64,000 bases of DNA, taken from Streptomyces sp. ST2-7A. Lineage in GTDB: Bacteria > Actinomycetota > Actinomycetes > Streptomycetales > Streptomycetaceae. Position 1 is the first letter of the stretch. The number at the start of each line of letters is the position of its first letter. The position numbers were made by a program, and so were the translations under genes. The DNA lies in assembly GCF_021390475.1 (NCBI RefSeq), contig NZ_JAJUWS010000009.1, forward strand, positions 62,001 through 126,000, written 5' to 3'. Under the pieces are notes generated by a model that had not been told where the DNA came from, did not search any database, and saw only the letters and a program-made list of their open reading frames with translations. Shown here in pieces: positions 54,474 to 63,700 of this stretch.

Positions 54474-55406
54474 ATGGCCAGGATCCGGACCATCAAACCC
54501 GAGGCCTTCGCCTCGGAATCGCTCGCCCAGGTGAGCGTGCACGCCGAACGAACTTTCTTCGGACTCCTCACCCAGGCCGACGACCAGGGCCGCTTCCGGG
54601 ACCAGCCCGCGGTTCTCGCCGGACTGCTGTGGTCGCTGCGGCCCGAGCACGGCGCCCTGGAGGTCGAGGATGACCTGACGCAGCTGGCCGCCGCGGGGCT
54701 CATCTGTCGCTACGCGGACGACGACGGCAAGCGGTACCTGCACATCGTCACCTGGCGGCGGCACCAGAAGATCAACCGGCCCAGCGGGGTACGTCACCCT
54801 CCCTGCCCACTGCACGAACTCCTCCAGGTGTCACCCGCCGGGAGCGGTGCTGTCCTCGCCTCCGGTGAACCCTCCATGAGCGCGCAGGGAGGACTCCTCG
54901 ATGCCGCGTGTGTTCCGCCGGGAGCTTCGGCCATGCGGGAAAGCGCAGGTGGGAACGGTCTCCCCCATCACTCAGTGAGCCGTCCCGGAGGGCACCGCGA
55001 GCCCTCGATGACGACTCCCGGTCCGGATCGTGGATCTGGGAACAGGGAACAGGGATCTCTCCCTTCGGGGGACGACGGCCCCCCGGCGGACACCTCCGCC
55101 GGACAACTCATCGCCGAGTACACCGCATCGTGCGAGCACCGCCCGCCGCGCAGCGTTCTGGACCGGCTCGGCCGGGAGACGGCCAAGCTCCTCGCGGAGG
55201 GGATCACCGCCTCCCACGTCCGTGCCGGACTGGCGCTGCACCGGGCCAAAGGCCTGCACCCGAGCACGCTTCCGAGCCTGGTCCACGAGGCCATGAACGC
55301 CAGGCCCGGACGTTTGGGGCGGCCGGACGCACGGCCTACAGTGCCCGGTCACCGGCCCTGGACCAACCCCGCCAACCCTGTCGCCGCCTACGCCGAGGAG
55401 CTGTGA
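54474..55406 (+). CDS. DnaD/replisome-organiser-like replication protein
   Basis: 310 residues from ATG 54474. The N-terminal ~110 residues (MARIRTIKPEAFASESLAQV, FFGLLTQADDQGRFRD, LIWRYADDDGKRYLHIVTW-like strand LICRYADDDGKRYL, HQKINRPS) match the winged-helix start of phage replisome organisers. A flexible middle and a helical C-terminal part (AEYTASCEHRPPRSVLDRLG) follow. Together with the next gene it resembles a DnaD/DnaC-type helicase-loading pair. TGATG overlap with that gene. Confidence 0.72.
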   Translation: MARIRTIKPEAFASESLAQVSVHAERTFFGLLTQADDQGRFRDQPAVLAGLLWSLRPEHGALEVEDDLTQLAAAGLICRYADDDGKRYLHIVTWRRHQKINRPSGVRHPPCPLHELLQVSPAGSGAVLASGEPSMSAQGGLLDAACVPPGASAMRESAGGNGLPHHSVSRPGGHREPSMTTPGPDRGSGNREQGSLPSGDDGPPADTSAGQLIAEYTASCEHRPPRSVLDRLGRETAKLLAEGITASHVRAGLALHRAKGLHPSTLPSLVHEAMNARPGRLGRPDARPTVPGHRPWTNPANPVAAYAEEL

Positions 55407-56110
55407 TGAGCGAGAGCCATGCCCAGCCCGTCGGCAAACTCGCCCACAGGGTCGCCCGGATCCTGGCGGCCCGGGGCATCGACCCCACGATTCCGCCGAC
55501 CGAGGCCGCCGAGCCCAGGCCGGCCCTCGTCGCCGCCGAGGCACGCATCCCGGCTCGATACCGGGGCGCCGTGGCCGGCCACCCGACGGTCACGGCCTGG
55601 GTGCGCGACATCGCCGCCGGCGGACGACCCGGCCCCGGCGGGATGCCGGGGATCGCGAAGGGCCGATCGCTCCTGATCCTGGGCACCACCGGTACCGGGA
55701 AGACGCACGAGGCATACGGGGCCGTCCGCTCGCTGCTGATCGCCGGGGTCCGGCTGCGGTGGAAGGCGACGACCGCCGCCGACCTGTACGCCGAGTTGCG
55801 GCCCCGCCCCGGCCACGACACCGAGCGGGAACTGATGGACGCGGCGCGCTGCCCGCTCCTGATCCTCGACGACCTGGGTGCCGCCCGGAGCAGCGAATGG
55901 ACCGAGGAGATCACGATGCGGCTGATCAACCGCCGCTACAACGAGATGCTCCCCACCCTGATCACCTCCAACCTCGGCCCGGCCGACCTGCGCGACCAAC
56001 TCGGGGACCGGATCGCCTCCCGCCTGGCGGAGATGACCGAGCGGGTCATCCTCGACGGCCCCGACCGCAGACGTGCCCTCGCCTCCGAGCGCCGTCACAC
56101 CGCGGCCTGA
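55406..56110 (+). CDS. DnaC-like ATPase (helicase loader type)
   Basis: 234 residues from ATG 55406 that shares one base with the previous stop. Walker A GTTGTGKT (about 94-101), Walker B CPLLILDDLGAA, then sensor-type LPTLITSNL and arginine-finger-like DRIASRLAEM, as in DnaC/IstB proteins. Likely loads replicative helicase for the mobile element, working with the DnaD-like protein upstream. No IS21 transposase is nearby, so it is not an IstB. Confidence 0.83.
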   Translation: MSESHAQPVGKLAHRVARILAARGIDPTIPPTEAAEPRPALVAAEARIPARYRGAVAGHPTVTAWVRDIAAGGRPGPGGMPGIAKGRSLLILGTTGTGKTHEAYGAVRSLLIAGVRLRWKATTAADLYAELRPRPGHDTERELMDAARCPLLILDDLGAARSSEWTEEITMRLINRRYNEMLPTLITSNLGPADLRDQLGDRIASRLAEMTERVILDGPDRRRALASERRHTAA

Positions 56111-56209
56111 ACCCCCCTCTTCGCCACGGGCCACCGTCCACGGCCCTCTCTGCACCACCCCCGGGGCCTCCGCCTGCCCGAGTGCCCCGGGGCCGAACGG
56201 AGACATCCC

Positions 56210-56761
56210 TTGACGAACACGACGAACGCCGGACACCACATCCCGCGGACGCTGGGCGACCAGACCTGGCAGAACCACGCCGCATGCAGTGCGGTGCCGC
56301 GACACCTCCTCGACCCGGAGATCTTCTTCGCCGAGCCGGAGGAGACGGACCGCATCCGGGCGGCGAAGGCTCTCTGCGCCCGGTGTCCTGTCCGCCGACA
56401 CTGCCTGGACGCCGCCCTGGAGAACGGCGACCGGACCGGCATCCGAGGCGGCATGACTGAACAGGAACGCGCCCCCCTGCACAGCCGGATAGCCAAACGG
56501 CTGGACTACTCCCGGGTCAACGCGGCCCTGGAGGGCCGGGACATCCACCTCACCAAACGCGAACGGAGGGCCGTCGCCCGGACCGCCTACCTGGCGGGCA
56601 CCCCGGCCGACAGCCTCGCCCGCATCCTCAAGATCACCGAGGAGCACGCCCAGAAGCGCTACCGCGAGGTCCGGGAAGCCCTCGGCAAGCGCACGGCGAA
56701 CGAAGCGATCACCAAGGCCGCCGACGGCCCGGACCGCGACGACCTCGGGACGGCCGCATGA
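56210..56761 (+). CDS. WhiB-like iron-sulfur transcription factor
   Basis: 183 residues. TTG start 56210 with GGAG upstream. Iron-sulfur ligands: Cys26, Cys56, Cys59 and Cys65 (LCARCPVRRHC), followed by the turn GIRGGMTEQER where chromosomal Wbl proteins usually have GVWGG. The C-terminal ~90 residues (LTKRERRAVARTAYLAGTPADSLARIL) form an extra helix-turn-helix-like region, longer than typical Wbl proteins. Mobile elements and phages often carry such proteins. ATGA overlap with the next gene. Confidence 0.85.
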   Translation: MTNTTNAGHHIPRTLGDQTWQNHAACSAVPRHLLDPEIFFAEPEETDRIRAAKALCARCPVRRHCLDAALENGDRTGIRGGMTEQERAPLHSRIAKRLDYSRVNAALEGRDIHLTKRERRAVARTAYLAGTPADSLARILKITEEHAQKRYREVREALGKRTANEAITKAADGPDRDDLGTAA

Positions 56762-57729
56762 GCCGCACACCGCCGGTGAGCCCGGCGCGAATCAACGGGT
56801 GGGACCGCGCCGCCATCGTCGCCCTCGGTGGCGCCGGCTGCGCCCTCTCCTACGACGCCCTCCAGCAGATGGCGACCGCCATCCACGTCCGAGGAATCCT
56901 CACCTTCCTCTTCCCCCTGGTGATCGACGGCTTCATCGCCTATGGCGTGCGTGCCCTCCTCGTCCTGCGCACAGCCCCGCTCCCCGCCCGCTGCTACGTA
57001 TGGCTCCTCTTCGGCACCGCGACCTCCGCGAGCATCTGGGCCAACGCCCTCCACGCCGTTCGGTTGAACCAGCAGCAGCTTGCCGCCGGCGGGTTGCACC
57101 TGGGCGACGTCACCGTCGGCGTCCTCTCCACCCTGGCTCCGCTCGCCCTGGCCGGCGCTGTCCACCTCTACATCCTCATCGCCCGCCGGGCGGCCACCTC
57201 GGACACCACCGCCGGACAGCCGGACAATCCCGCTGTCCGGGTTGACCGCCTCGACGGTGCCCGGCCGGACAAACCCGGGTTGGACGACGGCCGGACGGTC
57301 ACCGTCCGGCCGGACCGGCGCGACTCCGGGTCGGTGACCCCCCGCCCATTGACCGACCGCTCCTCGAGCCCCACCCATTCGGGCAACCGCGTTGAACCTC
57401 CGGTCGACCAAGCCGCGCTGGAGAAGCGGCACGGAAGCCGCCGGAACACCGACCGGGCGGCCAGACCGGTCACCGCGGCCCGGAGCGCGGGGCGTCCGCA
57501 CCAGCGGCCCGTGAGCGACCGACTTCCCACTCGACCGGAGGGCTCGGGCACGGACACCCTCCTTCCGGTCGCCCGCCGCGCGGTCACCGACGCGGGAAAG
57601 GTCACCCGTCAGGTCGTCGCCGACGCTGTCCGGGGCCAGGGCATCCCGCTGTCCAACGACCGACTCACCGACCTGATGGCCCAACTCCGGACAGAGGCCA
57701 AGACCATCTCGGACAGCCGGAGCGGCTGA
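56758..57729 (+). CDS. DUF2637 membrane protein
   Basis: 323 residues. About four membrane helices in the first 145 residues (IVALGGAGCALSYDALQQMA, ILTFLFPLVIDGFIAYGVRA, VWLLFGTATSASIWANALHA, VLSTLAPLALAGAVHLYIL) form the DUF2637 domain, found in actinobacterial plasmids and conjugative elements. A long charged, disordered linker follows, then a helical C-terminus (AVTDAGKVTRQVVADAVRGQG). May act in element transfer or as a sensor; unknown. Confidence 0.82.
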   Translation: MSRTPPVSPARINGWDRAAIVALGGAGCALSYDALQQMATAIHVRGILTFLFPLVIDGFIAYGVRALLVLRTAPLPARCYVWLLFGTATSASIWANALHAVRLNQQQLAAGGLHLGDVTVGVLSTLAPLALAGAVHLYILIARRAATSDTTAGQPDNPAVRVDRLDGARPDKPGLDDGRTVTVRPDRRDSGSVTPRPLTDRSSSPTHSGNRVEPPVDQAALEKRHGSRRNTDRAARPVTAARSAGRPHQRPVSDRLPTRPEGSGTDTLLPVARRAVTDAGKVTRQVVADAVRGQGIPLSNDRLTDLMAQLRTEAKTISDSRSG

Positions 57730-57833
57730 CCGCCCCGGCCAACGGGGTGACCGGGAGGCAACGACCCTCCCGGCCACCCCGCCCCGGCAGTCACACCCGA
57801 TCATCCCGCGCCCACCGAACAGGAGCCCTCACC

Positions 57834-58058
57834 ATGCGCACCACTCCCGCGGCCAGGGAGGAAGCCGACGTCTGGCTGACCGTCATGGTCCGCCACGGCC
57901 ACCTGCACCACGTCGAATCCGGGGCTGACGGCACCTGGTCCGTCCAGCGCACCCCGGACAGCGTGCCCTGGACGCTGCACCATCCCGTCTTCGCCCTCGA
58001 CTACGTCGCCGAGATCCTCCGGGATGTCCGACGCCCGCGCGGCGAGGGGCACCGATGA
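57834..58058 (+). CDS. Small hypothetical protein
   Basis: 74 residues from ATG 57834 with AGGAG upstream. Contains ADVWLTVMVRHGHLHHVESGADGTW and HPVFALDYVAEILRDV. Compact and soluble; not recognised. ATGA overlap with mobC places it in the mobilisation operon. Confidence 0.65.
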   Translation: MRTTPAAREEADVWLTVMVRHGHLHHVESGADGTWSVQRTPDSVPWTLHHPVFALDYVAEILRDVRRPRGEGHR

Positions 58059-58681
58059 CGGGCACCCCCGCCCCCGGCACACCCCGGGACGGGGAGGACA
58101 GCCGACCAGCGGCACGAGGCCGAGCAAGCTATACCGTCCGAAACTCCTCCGCGCCCCCGGGGTGCGGAGGAGTTTCGGACGGGCTTGCCCCCGCCCCGGG
58201 GGAGGCGGGGGAGACGGCCCGGCACCGGGGGGCGCCGGGCGACCGGGCAGCGACCGGGGGCGGACCGCAGCCGGAAGGAGAAGCGGCTCCCCGCCCGCGC
58301 CGCGCACCGCGTCCACGACTGCGCCGACACGCGCAGCGGGACCAGGTCCGTAGCGTCCGCCTCACCCCGGACGAACTCCGCGCCGTTCAGCACGCCGCTT
58401 CCTCTGTCGGGCTCACCACCGCCGGGTTCCTCGCGGACGCCGCGGTCGCGGTCGCCCGCGCCCAACACGGCCCCGGCAGCTGGCTGGTCGATCAGCGCGG
58501 CCTCGTCGAAGAACTCATGACCGCCACCGCTCACCTGGCCCGGGTCGGCAACAACTTGAACCAGGTGGCCAGGGCCCTGAACAGCGGCGGCCGTCCGGCC
58601 TTCCTCGACGACGCGGTCGCCCGGGTCGTCCGCGCGACCGACCGGGTCGAATCCGCCGCGCTCCGGATCGCGAAGCGCTGA
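58055..58681 (+). CDS. MobC-like relaxosome protein
   Basis: 208 residues from ATG 58055, overlapping the previous stop. The C-terminal ~110 residues hold the MobC pattern: RSVRLTPDELRAVQHAASSVGLTTAGFLADAA (ribbon-helix-helix-like), then TAHLARVGNNLNQVARALNSGG. The N-terminal ~90 residues are low-complexity and span a perfect inverted repeat in the DNA, so a later start is possible. MobC helps the relaxase open oriT. Confidence 0.82.
   Translation: MTGTPAPGTPRDGEDSRPAARGRASYTVRNSSAPPGCGGVSDGLAPAPGEAGETARHRGAPGDRAATGGGPQPEGEAAPRPRRAPRPRLRRHAQRDQVRSVRLTPDELRAVQHAASSVGLTTAGFLADAAVAVARAQHGPGSWLVDQRGLVEELMTATAHLARVGNNLNQVARALNSGGRPAFLDDAVARVVRATDRVESAALRIAKR
58134..58182. other. Perfect inverted repeat, candidate oriT
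   Basis: CCGTCCGAAACTCCTCCGC (58134-58152) is repeated in inverted form at 58164-58182, with an 11-base loop. It is flanked by GCAAG on the left (58124-58128) and CTTGC on the right. It lies inside the 5' part of mobC, about 500 bases before the relaxase gene. A strong hairpin beside relaxase genes is typical of transfer origins; transcription attenuation is the alternative. Confidence 0.5.
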
Positions 58682-58687
58682 TCAACC

Positions 58688-60430
58688 GTGGTCCCGGACA
58701 TCTCTCTCGGCGGTCGGACGTACGGACTTCTCGCCTACCTCTACGGCCCCGGCCGCCGGGAGGAACACACCGACCCGCACCTGGTCGCCGCCTGGCGACC
58801 GGAACTCGCCCCCGACCCCGGACGCGACCCGGGGGCCACCCTCAAGCAGCTCACCGACCGCCTCGACCTACCGGTCCTCGCCCGCCCCTCCGGCCGTCGC
58901 CCCCAACGGCATGTTTGGCACTGCTCGGTCCGCACCGCCCCCGGCGACCGCCACCTCACCGATGACGAATGGGCCCGGGTCGCCCACCGCGTCGTGGCCG
59001 CCGCAGGCATCGCCCCGGAGGGCGACGACCAGGGGTGTCGCTGGGTCGCCGTCCGCCACGCCGACGACCACATCCACATCGCCGCCACTCTCGTCCGCCA
59101 TGACGGTCGCAGCCCTCGCCGCCACAACGACTACGGCCGTGCCCAAGCCGAATGTCGGAAGATCGAGCAGGAGTGGGGCCTGCGCCGCCTCAACGCGGGG
59201 GACGGTACGGCAGCCAGTCGTCCCACCAGCGCCGAACGCAGCAAGGCCGAACGCGAAGGCCGTCCCGAGCCACCCCGCGAAGCTCTTCGTGAAGCCGTTC
59301 GTCAAGCCCTGGCGGGAGCGGCGGACGAGGACGAGTTCTTCCAGCGCCTTACCCGAGCGGGACTCCGCGTCCACAAGCGCCTCGCCCCCTCCGGCGACGC
59401 CCTGGGCTACAAGGTCGCTCTTCCCGGTGACCGCAACCGCGACGGGCAACCGATCTGGTTCCCCGGCTCCACGCTCGCCCCCGACCTCTCCCTTCCCGGG
59501 ATCCGTCGACGCCTCGGCAGCGGCCTCGCCCACACCACGGACGATTCACCCGCCCCGATCCGGCGAGGCCCGCAGCCCGGCGGGGCTCGGCGCAGCGCCA
59601 TCCCTCCTGTCGAACAAGCCGCCGCCGTGCTCCGTTCGGACAACGACGCCGAGGCCGCGGCTCAACTCGTCGGCCTCGGCGAGGTCCTCGACGCCCTTGG
59701 CCGGGCCACTCCCGGGAGCGCGCGCACCGAGGTATGGGCCGCCGCCCGGGCCTTCGAACGCGCCACCCGCTCCCACGTCCGCGCCGAACACTCCGCCAAC
59801 CGCGCACTGCGCAGTGCCGCTCGTGACATCCTCCATGCCGGCGGAGCCCTCGGGAAAGGCGAAGACGCTGGCGTCACGGCGATGTTGCTGTCCACCCTCG
59901 TCCTCGCTGCCGTCGCCGCCGCCCGCTGGCACTCCGCCCGGGGCCACGCCCAACAGGCCGCTGCCGCCCGCCAGGCCGCCCAAAGCCTTCGCCGGGCGTA
60001 CAGGTCCAGCGCCGTGGCACCCATGGCCGCGATGCGCGCCCAAGGTCGCAACCTCCCCGACGCCGTACGCCACCGACATGCCGCCACGCTGTCCTCGGCC
60101 CTCCCGGAGCAGGCCGCCCGTGTCCTGCGCGAGTCCGGCTGGTACGCGCTGGCCGCCACACTGTCCCGGGCCGAAGAAGCCGGTCACGACATCCCGAATC
60201 TTCTCCGGGAGGCCGTCGAGCAGCGGGAGCTGGACACGGCCGAGAGCATCAGCGACGTGCTGGTCTGGCGCATCCGCCGAGCCGCCGCTCTCCCGGCCAC
60301 CGAGTCATCACCACACCGTCGTACCTCGTTGTCTACGTCTGGTCGCACACCTGCGGTACGACCGCGACTGATGAAACGAACTCCCGTGTATGACCCACCA
60401 CCTCCCAGGTCGAGCCGCCCACAGCGTTGA
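58688..60430 (+). CDS. Relaxase / mobilisation nuclease
   Basis: 580 residues from GTG 58688. Relaxase features: tyrosine candidates near the N-terminus (Tyr12, Tyr17, Tyr19 in TYGLLAYLYG), and the metal-binding triad His124, His128, His130 in RHADDHIHIA, followed by RRHNDYGRAQAECRKIEQ. The C-terminal half is helical and positively charged. It nicks oriT and leads the strand in transfer. The last ~40 residues (TSLSTSGRTPAVRPRL onward) are less GC-rich and look unlike the rest, so the original end may be lost. Confidence 0.88.
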   Translation: MVPDISLGGRTYGLLAYLYGPGRREEHTDPHLVAAWRPELAPDPGRDPGATLKQLTDRLDLPVLARPSGRRPQRHVWHCSVRTAPGDRHLTDDEWARVAHRVVAAAGIAPEGDDQGCRWVAVRHADDHIHIAATLVRHDGRSPRRHNDYGRAQAECRKIEQEWGLRRLNAGDGTAASRPTSAERSKAEREGRPEPPREALREAVRQALAGAADEDEFFQRLTRAGLRVHKRLAPSGDALGYKVALPGDRNRDGQPIWFPGSTLAPDLSLPGIRRRLGSGLAHTTDDSPAPIRRGPQPGGARRSAIPPVEQAAAVLRSDNDAEAAAQLVGLGEVLDALGRATPGSARTEVWAAARAFERATRSHVRAEHSANRALRSAARDILHAGGALGKGEDAGVTAMLLSTLVLAAVAAARWHSARGHAQQAAAARQAAQSLRRAYRSSAVAPMAAMRAQGRNLPDAVRHRHAATLSSALPEQAARVLRESGWYALAATLSRAEEAGHDIPNLLREAVEQRELDTAESISDVLVWRIRRAAALPATESSPHRRTSLSTSGRTPAVRPRLMKRTPVYDPPPPRSSRPQR

Positions 60431-60709
60431 CCACCACCGCAACCTGCTGAGGCCGCCTGGACCTTCCCTGCTGGAACTGCGTGAACGAGCACACGAAGGA
60501 ACACTGATGTCGGGCCAGGGCCTTGGCCATGCCCGAATCCTTCTGCCAGCAGCCGTCCGTAGCAGCGAGTTTTTGCTGCGGCTCCAGCAAGATTTGGCTC
60601 CGTTGGAAGACGTGTAGATCAGCTGGACTGCCTCTACTCCGCTGTCCAGCCCACGTCAGATCTTCCGGTCAGGCCGGACCCGTGGAGCACGTACGGTTTA
60701 ATTCTGCTT

Positions 60710-63700
60710 GTGTGGACTGAGCGGCGATACAGCCTTTACGAGAACTTGCGCGTGCTGGACAACGTGTGCGCTGACCTGTACAAGCGTGCTATCGACACAT
60801 TGGCCTCAGCCTCTCCGGTTGAGGTTGATCTAGTCGTGGCAGCTCACATGATGCGTGAGCTCATCAACCGTTTCCCCCGTGTGGCCGGTAACGCCGGTCT
60901 CCTGTCCGGGGGGAGCACGAGCGATAATGTGCAACGATTTGCGGATGCCTGGGAGGAGTATGTCAATGACATCACGGCGGTGAAGCGAGATGAGGCGAGG
61001 GTAACCCTTCCCGATGTAGTTATCGAAGCTGCAGATCGTCTCGTCGAAGCTCACCGGGCAGGCAGCGTAAGGAGTACAAAGCTCCGCAGTATTCTTGTTC
61101 TTGGTCATGGCGAAGGGGCAAATGATCCGGCAGTCCAAGAGGTCGCCCGAGCAGCAAAAAAGTTCGAAGAAGTCCGCCACCCCCAGGGCGACACCACGCA
61201 TTGGGTAGAAAATAAGACCAAGGACATATTGGTCGCGGTTGGAGTTATCGAGAACGCGCTTGAGGCCCGCCTTGGCAGCTTCTTTTCCGTCGTCGATCAA
61301 CTCAAGGATATCCTCAGTCGAACTAACCAGCGACAGATCAAAAAAGATGGGTCGACAGTTTGGGTAGCCCCTGCTGAAGAAGACGTTCAAGATGTGGTTT
61401 CGCGACTCGGGGAAGTGCAATACCGGCGAGTGTTCTTCGGCGGTCTAAAAAACCCGCTGTGGTTCCATGAGTTCGTTAAGCGAGGTGGATTCGACAACGT
61501 TCCGAAGTACCTCGTCGATTCGAGCGGAAGAGTGATCTGGATGCCGTGGCCAGAAGGGGAATACCTTGTTGCAATCGCGCCAGAACTTCCCCGGCAAGTT
61601 GCTGATATTTTGTGTTCGAAGATTGACGCAAATGCGGCATACGAAGTTCGAGATCTAACGTTGAAAGCCGCACTGTCCATGCCGACCGAACACGCTGCGA
61701 AGCTCGTGAAACTAATCATTTCATTCGTCGACACTCCTGTGGGCCCGGATATGGGTTTGAATATGGTGTCGCTGCTTGAGGCGCTGGCACTGGACGGAAA
61801 GGCGAAACACTCCTGGAAAATCGCCAGAGCCCTATTGAAGCCTCGCTCCGGTAGCACTCAGCGCTTTGGCAACGATGTTCAGGCAGGTATTGAACAGCCC
61901 TGGTACAGCGAAGCTACAGAGCGTGTTGCAAAAGCCTTGGCCCAAGATCAGAAATTGTTGTCCTGGATGGTCCACCGATTGGCCGAAGCCGAGGCGATCG
62001 CCAATCCTGACAATGTTGAAACAGGGTACGATATCAGCTACATCTGGCGTCCATCAATCGGCGCAAGTGACACCCACCGCAGCGGTGAAGACATTCGAAA
62101 TGCGCTGATCGATGTCATCTGTGATATCGCGCTCAAGCGACCCTCTTTCGTTGGGAATTCCCAGCGGATTGTCACTTCCATTGAGGCACCCAACTTGCCG
62201 ATTCTGAAGAGGATCGCTTTGCATGTTCTGGCTGAGTGCATAACGGAAGATGCGTCCATGGCGTCCATGGCGTTGGATAGGTTGGAGCAGGTTGAACTCA
62301 TAGAACAACTCGGCTTCCGGAAGGAATATATCCAACTGGCTCGAAAGGTGCTTCCGGGCCTCACTGATGAGGAATTCAACCGGTGGGCCGAAGCGTTTAA
62401 GAGGGTTCCCGATGTCGGTCCGTACGAGGTTGAACGAATCACTCAAAATCTAGAGGAAGATGAGACCGTTGAGTCGGTGGTCGCGAGCCACGTCGAACGC
62501 TGGCGGCTAGCCCAGCTAACAGCCATTGGCGAATCTGCACTCCGCGGTAAAATCGCGCGTGAGCGGAAAGAATTGGCCGAACGTTACGGCGAACCTGATG
62601 CGAATAATGATGAGCGATCTATCAACCATTTTTACAGTGAACACACGAGTCCTTTCACGTTGGAAGAGCTTCTTCCTAAGGCCGCGTTTGAAGTAGTTAA
62701 TTTGCTGCGCACTTGGGAGCCCGAGGAAGCTGGCAGTGGTCCTGACAAGGAAGGATTCGGTCAAGTTTTGCGATCGGTAGTCGCGCAGCGGGCAGTTGAC
62801 TACTCTCTTGTCGCCAGCGAGATGCTCGTGATGCCAAGAGATTATGTATGCCGCTACCTGGAAGGTTTGCGAGAGGGGGTTAATCAGGAACAAGGGGTCG
62901 CTTGGACAGCCCTGCTGCCTGCTATGCAGAACCTCAAGCAGCTACATTACGGCGATAATATCGACGAACATCAGTGGAGAGCCCCAATTTGCGTGGCTCT
63001 CGACCTCATCCAAGCAGGTGCTCGGCAAGGAATTTCCGCCATACCGGCCGATCAACTGGAGACAGCACTCGCTATTGCTGCTACATATGTGGAAGACCCG
63101 GATCCGCCGCAGGACCTCAGCGATCAAGAAGTTGACGGGCCAGCGGATTCCCCATTCGATCCATTGCAGGAGTCACTGAACAGGGTTAGGCCACAAGCGC
63201 TTCGGACACTCATCCGTTTGGCCTTCTACGAGCACCACCAGATTAAATCTGAAAATCTTCCCAGGGTGATCGCGAGTCAAGTGATTGAAATTCTGTCCGG
63301 TCGGTTGACTCCAAGTCGCGACGATAGCTCGGTGATTGCGGCTACTTTCGGCGATGGATTCGGTCGTATTTTGAGTTTCGCGCCCGATTGGATTGAGCAA
63401 AGCCAGACTCAACTACTTTCTTCGGACACATTCGGCGACATCGTCGTGACTACCGCTCTCAGTAATCACAGAACATATATCCCACTCATTGAATCTCTTG
63501 AGTCCAACATTTCTGACATCATTGCCTGTGTGGCCAGAAATGAAGAAGTCGCTGTGGGTTGGAGAACCGGCAGGTCTCCAATCGAGACCATTGGTGATCA
63601 CCTCATCATGATGTACTTGTGGGGCGAGTATGATTTTGATGCGGCTCTCTTCGATCAGTTTTTCCGCGAGGCTCCTGTCAATGTTCGAGCCAAAATTCTT

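Noticed and set aside
54908..55406. IstB-type IS21 helper for the P-loop gene at 55406
   Set aside because: No IstA transposase or IS ends are nearby, and it is coupled to a DnaD-like gene, so a DnaC-like role fits better.
60333..60617. Short ORFs on both strands between the relaxase and the giant ORF
   Set aside because: None shows a ribosome-binding site, protein-like composition or a recognisable motif.
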